The notes under the pieces are model-generated. The model saw nothing but the letters and a program-made list of their open reading frames with translations, did not search any database and was not told the origin of the DNA. Position numbers and translations under genes: made by a program. A DNA stretch of 64,000 nucleotides, taken from Sanderia malayensis (Eukaryota > Cnidaria > Scyphozoa > Semaeostomeae > Pelagiidae). Below are positions 11,757 through 22,165 of the stretch, piece by piece (the stretch's first letter is position 1; the number at the start of each line of letters is the position of its first letter). Location of the stretch: assembly GCA_013076295.1 (NCBI GenBank), contig RQOL01000729.1, forward strand, positions 4,278,001 to 4,342,000, written 5' to 3'.

Positions 11757-13308
11757 ATGCTTATGTCAGACATTACAACAACAACTTCCAATTCCAATGA
11801 ATATGATAATCTATCTGAAACTTTCCATAGCACAACCCATTATTCAGATTATCTCCTTTCCTTGATGCCAACATTCATTGAATATCAAAAAACTCAATCA
11901 CAACCTTGTCTGACAACTGAGTTTGATACATCTACACTTAGCACAATGCAAAATCGTGCATATGAAATTGTACAAAACCATGTGAACAGTTTACAGACCA
12001 GCGAACCATTGCTTCTTATTATTATAGGTGTAGCAGGAACTGGAAAGAGTTACATCATTAACGCAATACGTTCTTTACTTGGAAATAGGTGTGCTGTAAC
12101 TGCACCTACAGGAAAGCTTCTTTCAATGTAAAAGGAACAACTATTCATTCCTTATTAAAACTTCCTGTTCGTAATCACAACTGCAAAGATCTCTCCAGTG
12201 AAAGTCTTTTTAGACTTCAAGAACATCTTCAGGATATTTATTACATTATTATAGACGAGTTTTCAATGTTGGGCCAAAGTCATTTTGGCTGGATTGATCG
12301 CAGATGCAGACAGGTATCTGGGAAAAAGGACATGCTGTTTGGTGGAAAATCCATTATTCTTGTTGGAGACACAGCACAACTACCACCTGTTGGTGATAAA
12401 TGCCTTTTTTATCCTAAACCATCATCTGACATAGCACAACAAGGCTATGTAGCATATATGGCCTTTCAAAAAGTCATTGAACTGAATGTAAATTTCAGAG
12501 TTCACTCTCCAAGTGAGCATGCTTCAAAGAAATGCTCAAACATTTGCTGATGGAAGTATTACACACACACAATGGCAACTCTGTTAACAAGACAGCCTAC
12601 ACAAACATTATCCACAGAGTTTGAAGATGCAATTAGATATATTACAGCAATGAAGAATTAATTCATTCAACATGCACAAGTTAAATAGTCTGCCAGTCCT
12701 ATTGTTCAGATTAATGCACACCACTCAAATCACAACTTGCAAAACAAGCTTCTCCTGATGAGATGTCAGGCCTCCAACCAACTATTTATATAGCCATAGG
12801 TGCACATGTTATGTTGACAAAAAACCTATGCCCAAATGTAGGCCTTTGTAACGGTGCAACTGGTACAGTTACTGACATTATTTATGAAGCAGACCATTCA
12901 CCTCCAACTTTGCCAAAGGCAGTTATGGTGCAATTTCATAATTTTCCAAGGGCTATCATTTCAACTGGCCAGTCTTTGGTACCAATCTGTCCAGTGACTA
13001 TATCATCAGATATCTCAGGAAAAAATTGTGAACGAACCCAAGTTCCCCTTCGTCTCTCTTGGGCAACCACAATACATAAGTCACAAGGTCTTACTTTGCC
13101 AAAAGTTTGGATTAACTTGGGGAAGTCTGAATCTGTATCTGGTTTAACATATGTTGCTTTAAGCAGAGCTAAGTCCTTATCAAGCATCATTATTGAACCA
13201 ATGTCTTATGAACGTTTGCAATCAATTTCAAAATCTAAAAACGTTTCTAATAGAAAACTAGAGGAACATCGTTTACATGAGTTAGCTACTCTCACACTGA
13301 ACCTGTAA
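11757..13308 (+). pseudogene. Helitron PIF1-type helicase portion (three fragments)
   Basis: Continuation of the Rep protein after a shift near 11700. Fragment one (11757-12131) has Walker A GVAGTGKSYII; after a shift near 12115 fragment two (12089-12550) has Walker B IIIDEFSMLG and GDTAQLPPVGD. A degenerate gap 12550-12762 follows, and fragment three (12763-13308) has ATTIHKSQGLTL and TYVALSRAKSL, motifs V and VI of the SF1B PIF1/RRM3 family. It would unwind donor DNA during transposition. The order and spacing are those of Helitron helicases, but three interruptions make it inactive. Confidence 0.85.
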
Positions 13309-13397
13309 TAAATATTGCCAATATGCTATATAACATAATTTTGCCATATACCTTCCTTGGGGTGTATTTTTATAATTTATTATTATGCTTTTTATAG

Positions 13398-15115
13398 TCG
13401 CTACAAAGCACACCTGATCTTCAAAAAGAACAAGTGAGCAATATATTTCTTTCTGTAATTAACTCTCTAATTTCTAATTCTAATAAAAAACACCACATTT
13501 ACTGTACTGAAAATGTCACCATTTGAAGTTATTCTTATCAACTTAACATATCTATCTCTTTTTCAGATTCTTTCAAAGGACAATGGAGATTCTTTTGCTG
13601 CTTCAAGTAATGCTGCAACCACAGTAAGTATTATAATTTGTTACTCAATTGCCTTACTTAACCAATAGTGTAAAGTAATATTAACCTTTTGTACGCATTA
13701 ACAATCAACACCTGATTCACTTCTATTGACATTCAGTTTAGTTTAGTTTAGTTTATAACTTCATAACTTCACATTATTCAAATTCAACAATATCTACAAT
13801 ATCTGCATGCTGGTAATTTAAGGTTACCCCCAGTTTCAAACTTAGTTTGGCAGTTCTTTATCTCATTCTCAGTTGGAAAATGCAAAATAGTTTCCACGTT
13901 ACATGCACTTAAATATACACCTCACAGTTCTGATACTACAAAGATTAAAAATATGCACAAAATGCACACAAAACCCTAACATGCACTTTCTTAAACAATA
14001 ACCATTTATGTGCAATTCTTTTTCGCTTAAAACTGTCACATTTGATAGTAATTTCCTCACAAAATTTCTCATTTTTAACATTATGATTTATTTTTCTCCA
14101 TTTAGAAAGCTGAAATCACTGGTTTCATCCAAAAAGTGTTTCCAACACAAAAATCAGGAAACTTTACCTATTACAATACAAATATCCAAACTGAACAGGA
14201 TATCATCAAAGTTGTAAGTTTTTCTCCAAAAAAAAAGTATCATCTTGAAAGGCTCCAGAAGTAAAAAAGTCCTGTCAAAATTCAAAATGTCCGAATATCA
14301 CAGAAATCAGGAAGAAGCAATTACATTATTGATGATGAAGCACACATCACCGAATGTTCAAGTAGCATTGGTTTCGCATATAAGCAGCCTCTTGATACAT
14401 CTGATACTCTACAAATTTCCACTCTTTCAAATGTAGCACTAGAAGAGTTGGTCACTTTGAAAGGTTGTATCAAAAAACTATCTGCTGTTAAGAAAATTCA
14501 CACCCAAAGGGGACCACTCAACAAACAGGAAGGGTACCTTGTTGACCCATCTGGTTATATTAAGATTGTATTTTGGGAAGACCAAGTGCTTACTGTACAA
14601 GAAGGAAATACCTATTATCTTACCCAATTGCGCGTAAAGAAGATGAACAACGAGCTTTATGTTAATACAGCAAAAAGTGGTTCTACAATTGAAGAAGTCT
14701 CTGCCTACGAAGAGCCATTGCCAGAAATCAATGATATAGATTCTTTGACATCCATCACAACATCTGCTGAAATCATGGTAGTTATTTCCATCAATAACTA
14801 CAAGAGCTGTTACATCTGCAGCAGAAGAGTTACTCTTCATGATCAACAGCTTATTGCCAATCATGCAAAATGTCCGTTAAGACAAGGAAATGCACATTAG
14901 ATTGGTATGCGAAACTTTGCTTTCAAGGCGTGCTCACAAAGAGCATTGTTCAGCTTGCCCTTTTCTCAGATCTATGTCAACAACTGGCTTCACTGTGCAG
15001 TGCAGATTTAGACGTTATCACACCAGCCACTTTCACTGAAGCCATTTTGCAGCTAGACACTGTAAACATATGTTATGACAACATTCAAAAAAAGCTTATT
15101 TCTATTTCATTGTAA
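13398..15115 (+). pseudogene. RPA-like single-strand DNA-binding protein of the Helitron (spliced)
   Basis: Separate gene behind the helicase. Candidate exons: about 13398-13432, 13567-13622 (after tttttcag, before GTAAGT) and 14106-14900 (after ccatttag). The last reads AEITGFIQKVFPTQKSGNFTYY, an OB-fold opening typical of RPA70-like proteins, then a second OB-fold (VTLKGCIKKLS, EGYLVDPSGYIKIVFWEDQ, GNTYYLTQLRVKK) and a CYICSRRV...HAKCPL zinc-ribbon half. The second half (RKCTLDWYAKLCFQG) is in another frame from about 14880 to 15115. One in-frame TAA near 14262 and that frameshift kill it. RPA-like genes are a known cargo of animal and plant Helitrons. Confidence 0.75.
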
Positions 15116-15593
15116 ACATTTCTCTGAACTGCTTCAAAACCCTCTGTGTTTTTAAGTGACATTATTAGATGTGTTCATTTTCAACGATAAAGTTTGCAAT
15201 TATCTTTAATTTTCGATTCTTGGTAACACAAAATTGTTTAACAATTTCTAACCAATCTCAAAGTTCCTCACTTACAGACTTCCCAGTTGAAACGTTAATT
15301 AGTCGTTTATACGCGATACATGTTTTGTTTTGTTTTGTTTTTTAACATATACATGGTTATAGAAATACGAATAAATCCAAAAATATTTTCAAAATTATGT
15401 TCCATTTTTATATTTACCGACTAGAAATGTTAATGTTCATGCTAACTATTTTTCAAATTCTCTTCAAATCCTATTATCTCGAAACAGTGTCGTGTCATGT
15501 TACAAAGGGTAATATTCAATCACATATTTGTTTATATTTTCAAATTCGTTTATACTCAAGAGCAGCACTTCTTGCATCCTGCAAGTATCTAGT
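15116..15593. other. AT-rich non-coding stretch in the Helitron
   Basis: Between the RPA-like gene and the second minisatellite I see only AT-rich sequence, including a (gtttt)n run near 15325. No gene is supported. Confidence 0.5.
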
Positions 15594-15888
15594 TTAGGGT
15601 ATGTATTGTAGGGTATGTATTGTAGGGTATGTATTGTAGGGTATGTATGGTAGGGTATGTATTGTAGGGTATGTATTGTAGGGTACGTATTGTAGGGTAT
15701 GTATTGTAGGGTATGTATTGTAGGGTATGTATGTAGGGTATGCATTGTAGGGTAGGTATTGTAGGGTATGTATTGTAGGGTATGTATTGTAGGGTATGTA
15801 TTTTAGGGTATGTATTGTAGGGTATGTATTGTAGGGTATGTATTGTAGGGTATGTATGGTAGGGTATGTATTGTAGGGTAAGTACGTA
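15594..15888. repeat. 14-bp minisatellite downstream of the Helitron genes
   Basis: About 20 units of gggtatgtattgta, same unit and orientation as 7475-7787. It passes without a break into the degenerate array that follows. Confidence 0.9.
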
Positions 15889-16220
15889 TAGTATGATGTT
15901 ATTGTAGGTATAGTATGTTGGTATGGTATTGTATGTATGTAGGTATATGTAGTATAGTATGTAGGTATAGTAGGTATAGAATGTTGGTATGGTATGTAGT
16001 ATAGTATGTAGGTATAGTAGGCATGGTATGATTTTATAGTAGGTATAGTATGTTCGTATAGTATGTTGGTATAGTATGTTCGTATAGTATGTTGGTATAG
16101 TATGTAGGTATAGTATGTTGGTATTGTATGTAGTATAGTATGTAGGTATAGTAGGTATAGTATGTTGGTATGGTATGTAGTATAGTAGGTATAGTATGTT
16201 GCTATAGTATGTAGGTATGT
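15889..16220. repeat. Degenerate tatagtatgt minisatellite
   Basis: Irregular repeats of tatagtatgttgg, tatagtaggta and related 8-13-base units, ending in (gtat)n just before the gggcatgagcg right arm. Related arrays occupy the same place in the non-autonomous copies near 19.8, 21.8 and 39.3 kb. Confidence 0.85.
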
Positions 16221-16337
16221 ATGTATGTATGGGCATGAGCGGTAGCGAATGCAGCGCACGAAGCACACCAACCAGATTAGGCTTTGTTTCCTTGACGGGC
16301 TCAGGGGAGGGAGCGAAGCCACCGGGCCCCCGGTTAG
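16221..16337 (+). mobile_element. Right arm and 3' terminus of the autonomous Helitron
   Basis: Starts gggcatgagcggtagcgaa and ends in the palindrome ccgggcccccgg followed by ttag. Helitron 3' ends are a short hairpin followed by CTRR; here the last four bases are ttag, one mismatch from ctag, which other copies in the window have (34801-34804, and 44776-44779 on the minus strand). Confidence 0.6.
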
Positions 16338-17451
16338 TCTAATATATATATTCTATGATGTCACATGACGGTGTTGAAACACTGCCTAAAACAATAGATT
16401 CGACCCAAAACAATAGGCTTTTTTGAATGGGGTCGGAAAAGGTTGACACTTGCATGGAAAAGCTCCGTTTCTAGAGTAGGCAAAAGTTATCTATTTTTGG
16501 AAGCCCATTTTAAAAGAATTTCTGAGTTATTCCATTAATTATTCCACTAATTGTGCTATCACGAAAAAACGACGGTTTACGCTGGCGAAACTTCCTAATT
16601 CGTGTCATGAACTTCATTTTCGAAAAGAATATTCACTCTTCATGTGACCCGGTTTGCCTTTTCCTGCAATTTGATGGGCCCTTTCACAACTTCACGTGAA
16701 CAGTGACACGTTTTTTGTGATCATGCAAATTTGCCCTCGGCTGGCAGCAGGTACTTTTGGAGAAGACGCGTGTTTTTGTTTTGTACACAAAAAGGGAGAT
16801 GGATGCCTTTCAAAGTGTTTTACGAGCTGAATTATCTTTGTAAAGAACTGTTAATTGTTTGAAAGACCCCTGAAGAGTTGCAGGAAACAATAGAGAACAC
16901 AGGTGATAGCTTTGTTTTGTTTTTTGAATGAATTAGTTGTAGGTTTTGTGTAGTAGGCGACCGCCATTGTTGCTTCGGCATGCTAACAATGCTTAGGCCA
17001 TGGTCAAAGTTTTGAATTTTTCCGGCCCTATTTGCACGTTTTTCCCTATTTAAATTTTCGACAAGTGTTGTCTGATAACACAACTAAATTAATGTGTTGT
17101 TTTTTTCTTTTATTTTTGGCTTTTTGTTGTTTTTTTACGATTTCCAACAAAGTTGCTTTTCACTCAGGAAGGAGAAATTTTTCACGCAACACGCGTTGTT
17201 TTTGCATTTGCGAAAACTAAATTTTAGCCTGCCATAATTGATTATTTTTTACGCAAACACTTTCGATATGTTTCACGCAGATAATTACCTTCATGTTGGT
17301 GTTTTTTGAGTTCAACTGGATCACTATTTGCCACGTTAAATACTATTTTTACTTGCTAAAGTGTGTTCAAAGGTTTTGCTTTTTGCATGGCTCCTAAAAA
17401 TCATTAAAACCACTTCCACTAAATTGTCTCTAAGATTTCAGTATTACTTAT
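16338..17451 (+). mobile_element. Second Helitron copy, left arm only
   Basis: Begins TCTAATATATATATTCT immediately after the ttag of the preceding element. It follows the same non-coding left-arm path (tgctatcacgaaaaaacgac, cgtgtttttgttttg, ttttcacgcaacacgcg). It stops where a TTAA element begins at 17452, and no right arm follows directly, so it is interrupted or truncated. Confidence 0.65.
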
Positions 17452-19269
17452 TTAAAGGAGAACTGTCACCAAAAATTATCTTTACTTATTTTGGTCCGTT
17501 TTATTGCGTAGAATACGAATCCGAAATCTGTTTTTCAAAAAAACGCCTTGTTTTCGAGTTATTAAGCATTTAAAGTGTCCGGTACTGCCGGTCAAGTTCC
17601 CGTTGTTTTCTCGTTCCCGAGAATTTGCCACTTCCTTCTGACGTCATATGTGATCATTGGTTCTCGGCATGCACTCGTTTTCAGTAGTAATTCAAGCACT
17701 TTCGGCGCAAGACGACTGGTTTGAAAGTGCATTTTTTAGTGATTAAAATGGTTCACTGTAGTGCCTACAACTGTTTAGTAGATAGTAGAAAGGTGGTTAA
17801 TCCAGGATCGCCAAGAAAAAAAACACTTTTCGTGTTTCCTAGTGATCCAAAGCTACGGAAAGAATGGGTTAGGAAAATCTGTCTCCTAAATTTTTTACCG
17901 AGACAGCATTCCAGATTGTGTGAAAGTCATTTTACTGAGGACCAGTTTGAAGTAAGTCCTAGATTTATTAAGTCTATTGGGATGGATGGCATAAAGCGGC
18001 CTAAACTTAACAGCGGTGCAATACCAACAATTTTTGACAAGAGTTCGCCAAAGTCAAGCCATCAAGTCAAAGGTAAGAAAACGTTCAAGAGGAAAAGACT
18101 GGTGACAGGAGCGTTAGTTTCTAAATTTAGTAGCAGCCCTTCTAAACTGAGTCCAAAGAAAAGCTATGGAGCATTCAAAAAGAGACGAAGACTGGAGGTA
18201 CATAAAAATTTCAACATAAACGTGTTTTCTTGACTTTGCATGAGCTTCAGATTGTGAGTAATTCTAACGCCATCATCACTGCAATGACACCCCTCTCCTT
18301 TTATTTCCCTTATATATACGCTGATTTCCTAAACGTATGCAGTATTTATTGAAAACATTGAATCTGTGATATTAACTCACAAGTTATAGGTGAAATATTA
18401 AATGAAATTAATATTGAGGAATCAGAATGCAAAGAAATCGATTCAGTGACACTTCTGTTTTCTGACGCAAGTATCCAATGCACACCCACACAAGTTGAGA
18501 AAGGCACGCAAACACCTCATAAATGGCATTCAAATATATCAAAAATAACTGGTCGACAGAAAAAAAGCAGAGATAACTGCGCGCATTTTTATAAGAAATT
18601 GGTTATTAAGAAACCTGTATTACGATGGCCAAAAATTTAAGAAACTCTAGTACTATGTACAAGAACAATTAAGAAACTGTAAAAGTTACTTGCAGTTGCT
18701 TCAAATTTCATTCCCTTTGTGATTTGATTTATCTTCATTTTATGAATTTAAATTCAATTCATAGGTACTCAAACAACACCAGCAAAAATTCAACTGTCTA
18801 GATCTGCCGTTACAATTGTTGAAAGCACACCGCAACCACCCTTCGAAATCACTGAGCATACTGAAGAAGACATGATAGAAGAGAACAGGAACAGAATCGA
18901 TGACGGTGAATGGCAGCCAAATTGTGACGACGATTCAAGCGATGCAGAAGATGACCAGGAATGTGCTGCTGGGGCATCAAATACTTTGCAAGAGAGAAAA
19001 TACCTTGTTTTCGAGTCAATGCTGATGACGTTTTTCACTGTTTGTAACATCTGCCTTTCTCCATTCAGCTGTGTTAAGAAGTCTCTCCATGGATCCATGC
19101 TGCAAGTTGAAACCGAGTGCACCAAAGGACACAGGCATGTTTGGTATTCTCAACCACGTAATGGAAAATTGGCATGGGGAAATATTTCATTGGCTGCATC
19201 TTGTTTTTTTTCTGGATGTCAACCGTCCAAAATGTTTCGCCTTTTTCGTCACCTGAACATGGCTTCCAT
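17452..19269 (+). mobile_element. Kolobok-like TTAA element, 3' truncated
   Basis: TTAA at 17452-17455 is followed by aggagaactgtcacc, which resembles the ttaaaggggaactgaaa terminus of the 23769-25617 element. It contains a THAP transposase gene, the combination known for Kolobok transposons. The right end is missing: the coding sequence stops abruptly at 19269 against a Helitron 3' end. Confidence 0.5.
17748..19269 (+). pseudogene. THAP-domain transposase (Kolobok-like), truncated
   Basis: Exon 1 (17748-18197, donor GAG then GTACAT) encodes a THAP zinc finger: Cys4, Cys9, the LCESHF Cys/His pair, and the terminal AIPTIF box, followed by a Lys/Arg-rich nuclear-localisation-like tail. A middle exon (from about 18390) reads SVTLLFSDASIQCTPT. 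A third (about 18770-19269, after caattcatag) reads GTQTTPAKIQLSRSA and then YLVFESMLMTFFTVCNICLSP, ECTKGHRHVWYSQP, SLAASCFFSGCQPSKMFRLF, the start of the catalytic region of this transposase family. It ends at MASI, after which foreign sequence begins, so the catalytic core is lost. The phase of the exon 1-2 junction does not fit simply; an extra exon or a small mutation is likely. Confidence 0.65.
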
Positions 19270-19321
19270 AGACCAGGCGGAGAATAGGGGAATGGTATCC
19301 AGCGTATACCATGACCCCTAG
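19270..19321 (+). mobile_element. Isolated Helitron-like 3' terminus
   Basis: gaccaggcggagaatagggg, then a hairpin (atggtat, ccagcg, tataccat, within gggg/cccc) and ctag followed by t. This is the textbook Helitron 3' end: a GC-flanked hairpin a few bases before CTAG, inserted before T. Only about 52 bases are present. The first 27 bases recur at 42523-42549. Confidence 0.55.
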
Positions 19322-20150
19322 TTCCACTAGTGCTATCACGAAAAAACGACGGTTTACGCTAGCGAAACTTCCAAATTCGCGCAGCGAACTCCATTTTCGT
19401 ACAGAGTCTTCGCTCTTCACATGACCCGTTTCGCCTTTTCCAGCAATTTGATTGGCTCTTTTCGAGCGACCCACGTGGGTGTCGATCAAATTTCATTTTC
19501 GTCCTCGGTTGCAGCAGGTACCTTTGGAGAAGATGCGTGTTTTTGTTTTGCACACAAGAAAGGGGCCAAAGTATTTTACGAGCTGAATTTTCTTTGTAAA
19601 GAGCTGCTAATTGTTTCAAAGACCCTGGAGAGTTGCAGGAAACAATTGGGAACACAGGTGATAGCTTTGTTTAGTATTTTGAGTTAAAATAGTTGTAATT
19701 TTTGTAGTAGGCGTTGCTTCGGCATGCTTGCAACGCTTAGGCCCAATGAAAACAAAGTCAAAGTTATGAATTTTTATAGTATGTTTGTATAGTAGGTATA
19801 GTATGTTTGTATAGTAGGCATAGTAGGTATAGTATGTTTGTGTAGTATGCATAGTAGGTATACTATGTTTGTATAGTAGGTATAGTATGTTTTTATAGTA
19901 GGTATAGTAGGTATAATATGTTTTTATGGCAGGTGTAGTATGTTGGTATAGTATGTTGGTATAGTATGTGTTTATAGTAGGTATAGTATGTTGGTATAGT
20001 ATCTAGGTATGTATGTATGTATGTATGTATGTATGTATGTATGGGCATGAGCAGTAGCGAATGCAGCACGCAAAGTGCGCCAATCAGATTAAGCTTTGTT
20101 TACTTGACAGGCTCCAAGGAGAAGGGGAAACGATCGAGCCCGGCTCATTT
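19322..20150 (+). mobile_element. Non-autonomous Helitron fragment
   Basis: Starts inside the left arm (tgctatcacgaaaaaacgac) without the TC terminus, runs through caaagtcaaagttatgaattttt, a tatagtaggtatagtatgtt array (19775-20040), and a right arm gggcatgagcagtagcgaa to about 20147 (cgagcccggctcat). It is 5' truncated; the open frames in it are not genes. Confidence 0.65.
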
Positions 20151-20290
20151 ATGTATGTATGTATGTATGTTTGTATGTATGTTTGTATGTATGTAGGTAG
20201 GTATATATTTATGTATGTAGGTATAGTCCATGTTTTTATAGTAGGTATAGTAGGTATAGTATGTTTGTAAAGTAGGTATAGTAGGTATGT
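20151..20290. repeat. (gtat)n microsatellite and minisatellite
   Basis: (atgt)n with interspersed tttgt and aggt, then tatagtaggta units to about 20290. It joins the preceding Helitron fragment to the small gene that follows. Confidence 0.85.
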
Positions 20291-20352
20291 TTCCATTAAC
20301 CGTCCACTAATTTTACATGCATTTCAGCATTTCATTTTAAGAACATTTCAAC

Positions 20353-20629
20353 ATGGCAAATGCAAAGCCAAAGGACAAGCAAATTGTCATAACTGTTGGC
20401 AAAGACACCAAAGTAATTATATTAGATACATTAATATATTTATTAGTACATTTCCCATCTTCATAACTGCTATCAACCATTATTCTTTCCATGCTCTTTT
20501 TCTCCTAGGAAATAACATATAGCAGTATTTCTGCTTTGAGAAAGAAATGTTCAAGATTCAATGTTTCAAATGAAAAAGATTCAACTTTGTTTTCGCGACG
20601 GGGAGAAGAATCCCAACAAATGAAATTGT
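20353..20629 (+). CDS. Unrecognised small spliced gene, copy 1
   Basis: Exon 1 (20353-20412, ATG start, before GTAATTAT) reads MANAKPKDKQIVITVGKDTK. Exon 2 (20509-20629, after ttttctcctag, before GTACGT) reads EITYSSISALRKKC and later SRRGEESQQMK. A diverged second copy with the same exon borders and the same phase-1 end lies at 41889-42166. Two independent copies with conserved borders argue that this is a real gene or element cargo, not chance. A third exon may begin after ttaatttacag (about 20752). Family unknown; short, basic and charged. Confidence 0.5.
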
Positions 20630-21102
20630 GTACGTACACCTTTTTACATTGTATTTCACATGTTTATCATGCACACTTTAAGAATGGCATTGCATCTTTT
20701 TACAAAATGTTAACAAACTTTAACATATCAGTCTTATGTGTGTTAATTTACAGAACACAAAAAGAGGTCTTTGTAAAAATTGCTGGCCAGCAAAAAAGAA
20801 AGAAACCATTAACCAAACACACAGTTTCGATTATTCAGAATACTTTCCCGGTTACAGCAATGCCAACTCATTGCTTATAGCAGTATGAGTTAGCCCACCA
20901 AAACACAGAAGGAGAGCAGATTACCTATGAAACTGCTCTGAATTTGCCTTTTTGTCTTATTTCATTCATAAAAAAAACCAGAGTAACAAACTTACCCAGG
21001 CCTGCCATGCATGTTGACTATTTTTAATGAAAGGATGCATATTCTCTTCCAATACGTCGAAATTCTATAATTGATAGATAACAATTAAAGTTAAACACAC
21101 CA

Positions 21103-22165
21103 TCTAATATATATATTCTGCGGAGGTCACGAGATGACGCACTTTCTTGCCAAAAACAATACATTCGACCTGAAACAATAGGTCGAACGCCTCAAAACAA
21201 TGGGCCGAAATGGCGAACCGTGTAATCAAAAAGGTTTTTTTGTTTGTACATTTATTGCGCTAAATTGCAAATGGAAAGTGCCAATTATTAATTAGACCAA
21301 GGTTATCTATTTTTGGTTTCGTTTTTTTAAAATTCTTTTGAATTATTTCCATTAATTATTCTGCTAATTGTGCTATCACGAAAAAACTACGGTTTACGGT
21401 GGCGAAACTTCCAAATTCGCGTGGCGAACTCCATATTCGAAGAGAGTATCCGCCCTTCACATGATCCGTTTCGCCTTTTTCTGCAATTTGATTGGCTCTT
21501 TTCGCGCGACCCACGTCTTCGGCTTGCAACAGGTACTTTTGGGGAAGAAGCGTGTTTTTGTTTTGCACACAAAGTGTTTTACCACCTGAATTATCTTTGC
21601 AAAAAGCTGCTATTTGTCTCAAAGACCCTGTAGAGTTGCAGGAAACAATAGAAAACACAGGTGATAGCTTTGTTTTGTATTTGAAGTTGAAATAGTTGTT
21701 ATTTTTGTAGTAGGCGTTGCTTCGGCATGCTTGCAAATCTTAGGCCCAATGATAACAAAGTCAAAGTTATGAATTTTTCAGGCACTATTTGCACGATTCT
21801 CCTCATTTAAACTTTCGACAAGTGTTTGTATGTTTGTATAGTATGTTGGTATAGTAGGTATAGTATGTTTTTATAGTAGGTATATGTATAGTATGTTTGT
21901 ATAATAGGTATAGTAGGTATAGTATGTTTATACGTATGATGTATGTATGTATGTATGTATGTATGTATGTATGTATGTAGGTATGTATGTATGGGCATGA
22001 GCGTAAGCGAATCTAGCGCACGAAGTGCGCCCTATCAGTCAAAGTTTCTTGATAATAGATAGAGAGGCGAGCACAGCGAGCTAACCCATTGTACATGGGG
22101 TTGAAAGAGGCATGAGCGTAAGCTAATGCAGCGCACAAAGTGCCCCCTATCAGCCAATGTTTCTT
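21103..22165 (+). mobile_element. Non-autonomous Helitron copy
   Basis: Starts A|TCTAATATATATATTCTGCGG at 21103. The left arm (caaaaacaatacattcgac, tgctatcacgaaaaaactac, cgtgtttttgttttgc) is followed by a tatagtatgttg/(gtat)n array (21825-21995) and one and a half right-arm units (gggcatgagcgtaagcgaa...ctaacccattgtacatgg). It runs into the end of the transposase relic at about 22165; no ctag terminus is seen. Frames within it are spurious. Confidence 0.75.

Larger units (their letters stand above)
6063..16337 (+). mobile_element. Full-length, degenerate autonomous Helitron
   Basis: The element starts near 6063 with TCTCTATTATATAATCT, matching the TCTAATATATATATTCT start of the smaller copies in this window. 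It ends at 16337 in a GC palindrome (ccgggcccccgg) followed by ttag. It contains, in order, a 1.4-kb left arm, a 14-bp minisatellite, the Rep and helicase coding block, an RPA-like gene, a second minisatellite and a right arm (gggcatgagcg...). Rolling-circle replication by a HUH Rep with a PIF1 helicase is the known mechanism. Several frameshifts make this copy non-functional. The exact 5' base is uncertain by two or three positions. Confidence 0.7.

Noticed and set aside
21356..21736. Frames such as YLLQAEDVGRAKRANQIAEKG at 16.8, 19.4, 21.4, 33.3, 38.8 and 45.3 kb
   Set aside because: They recur because the Helitron left arm is repeated; frames differ between copies and have no family resemblance.
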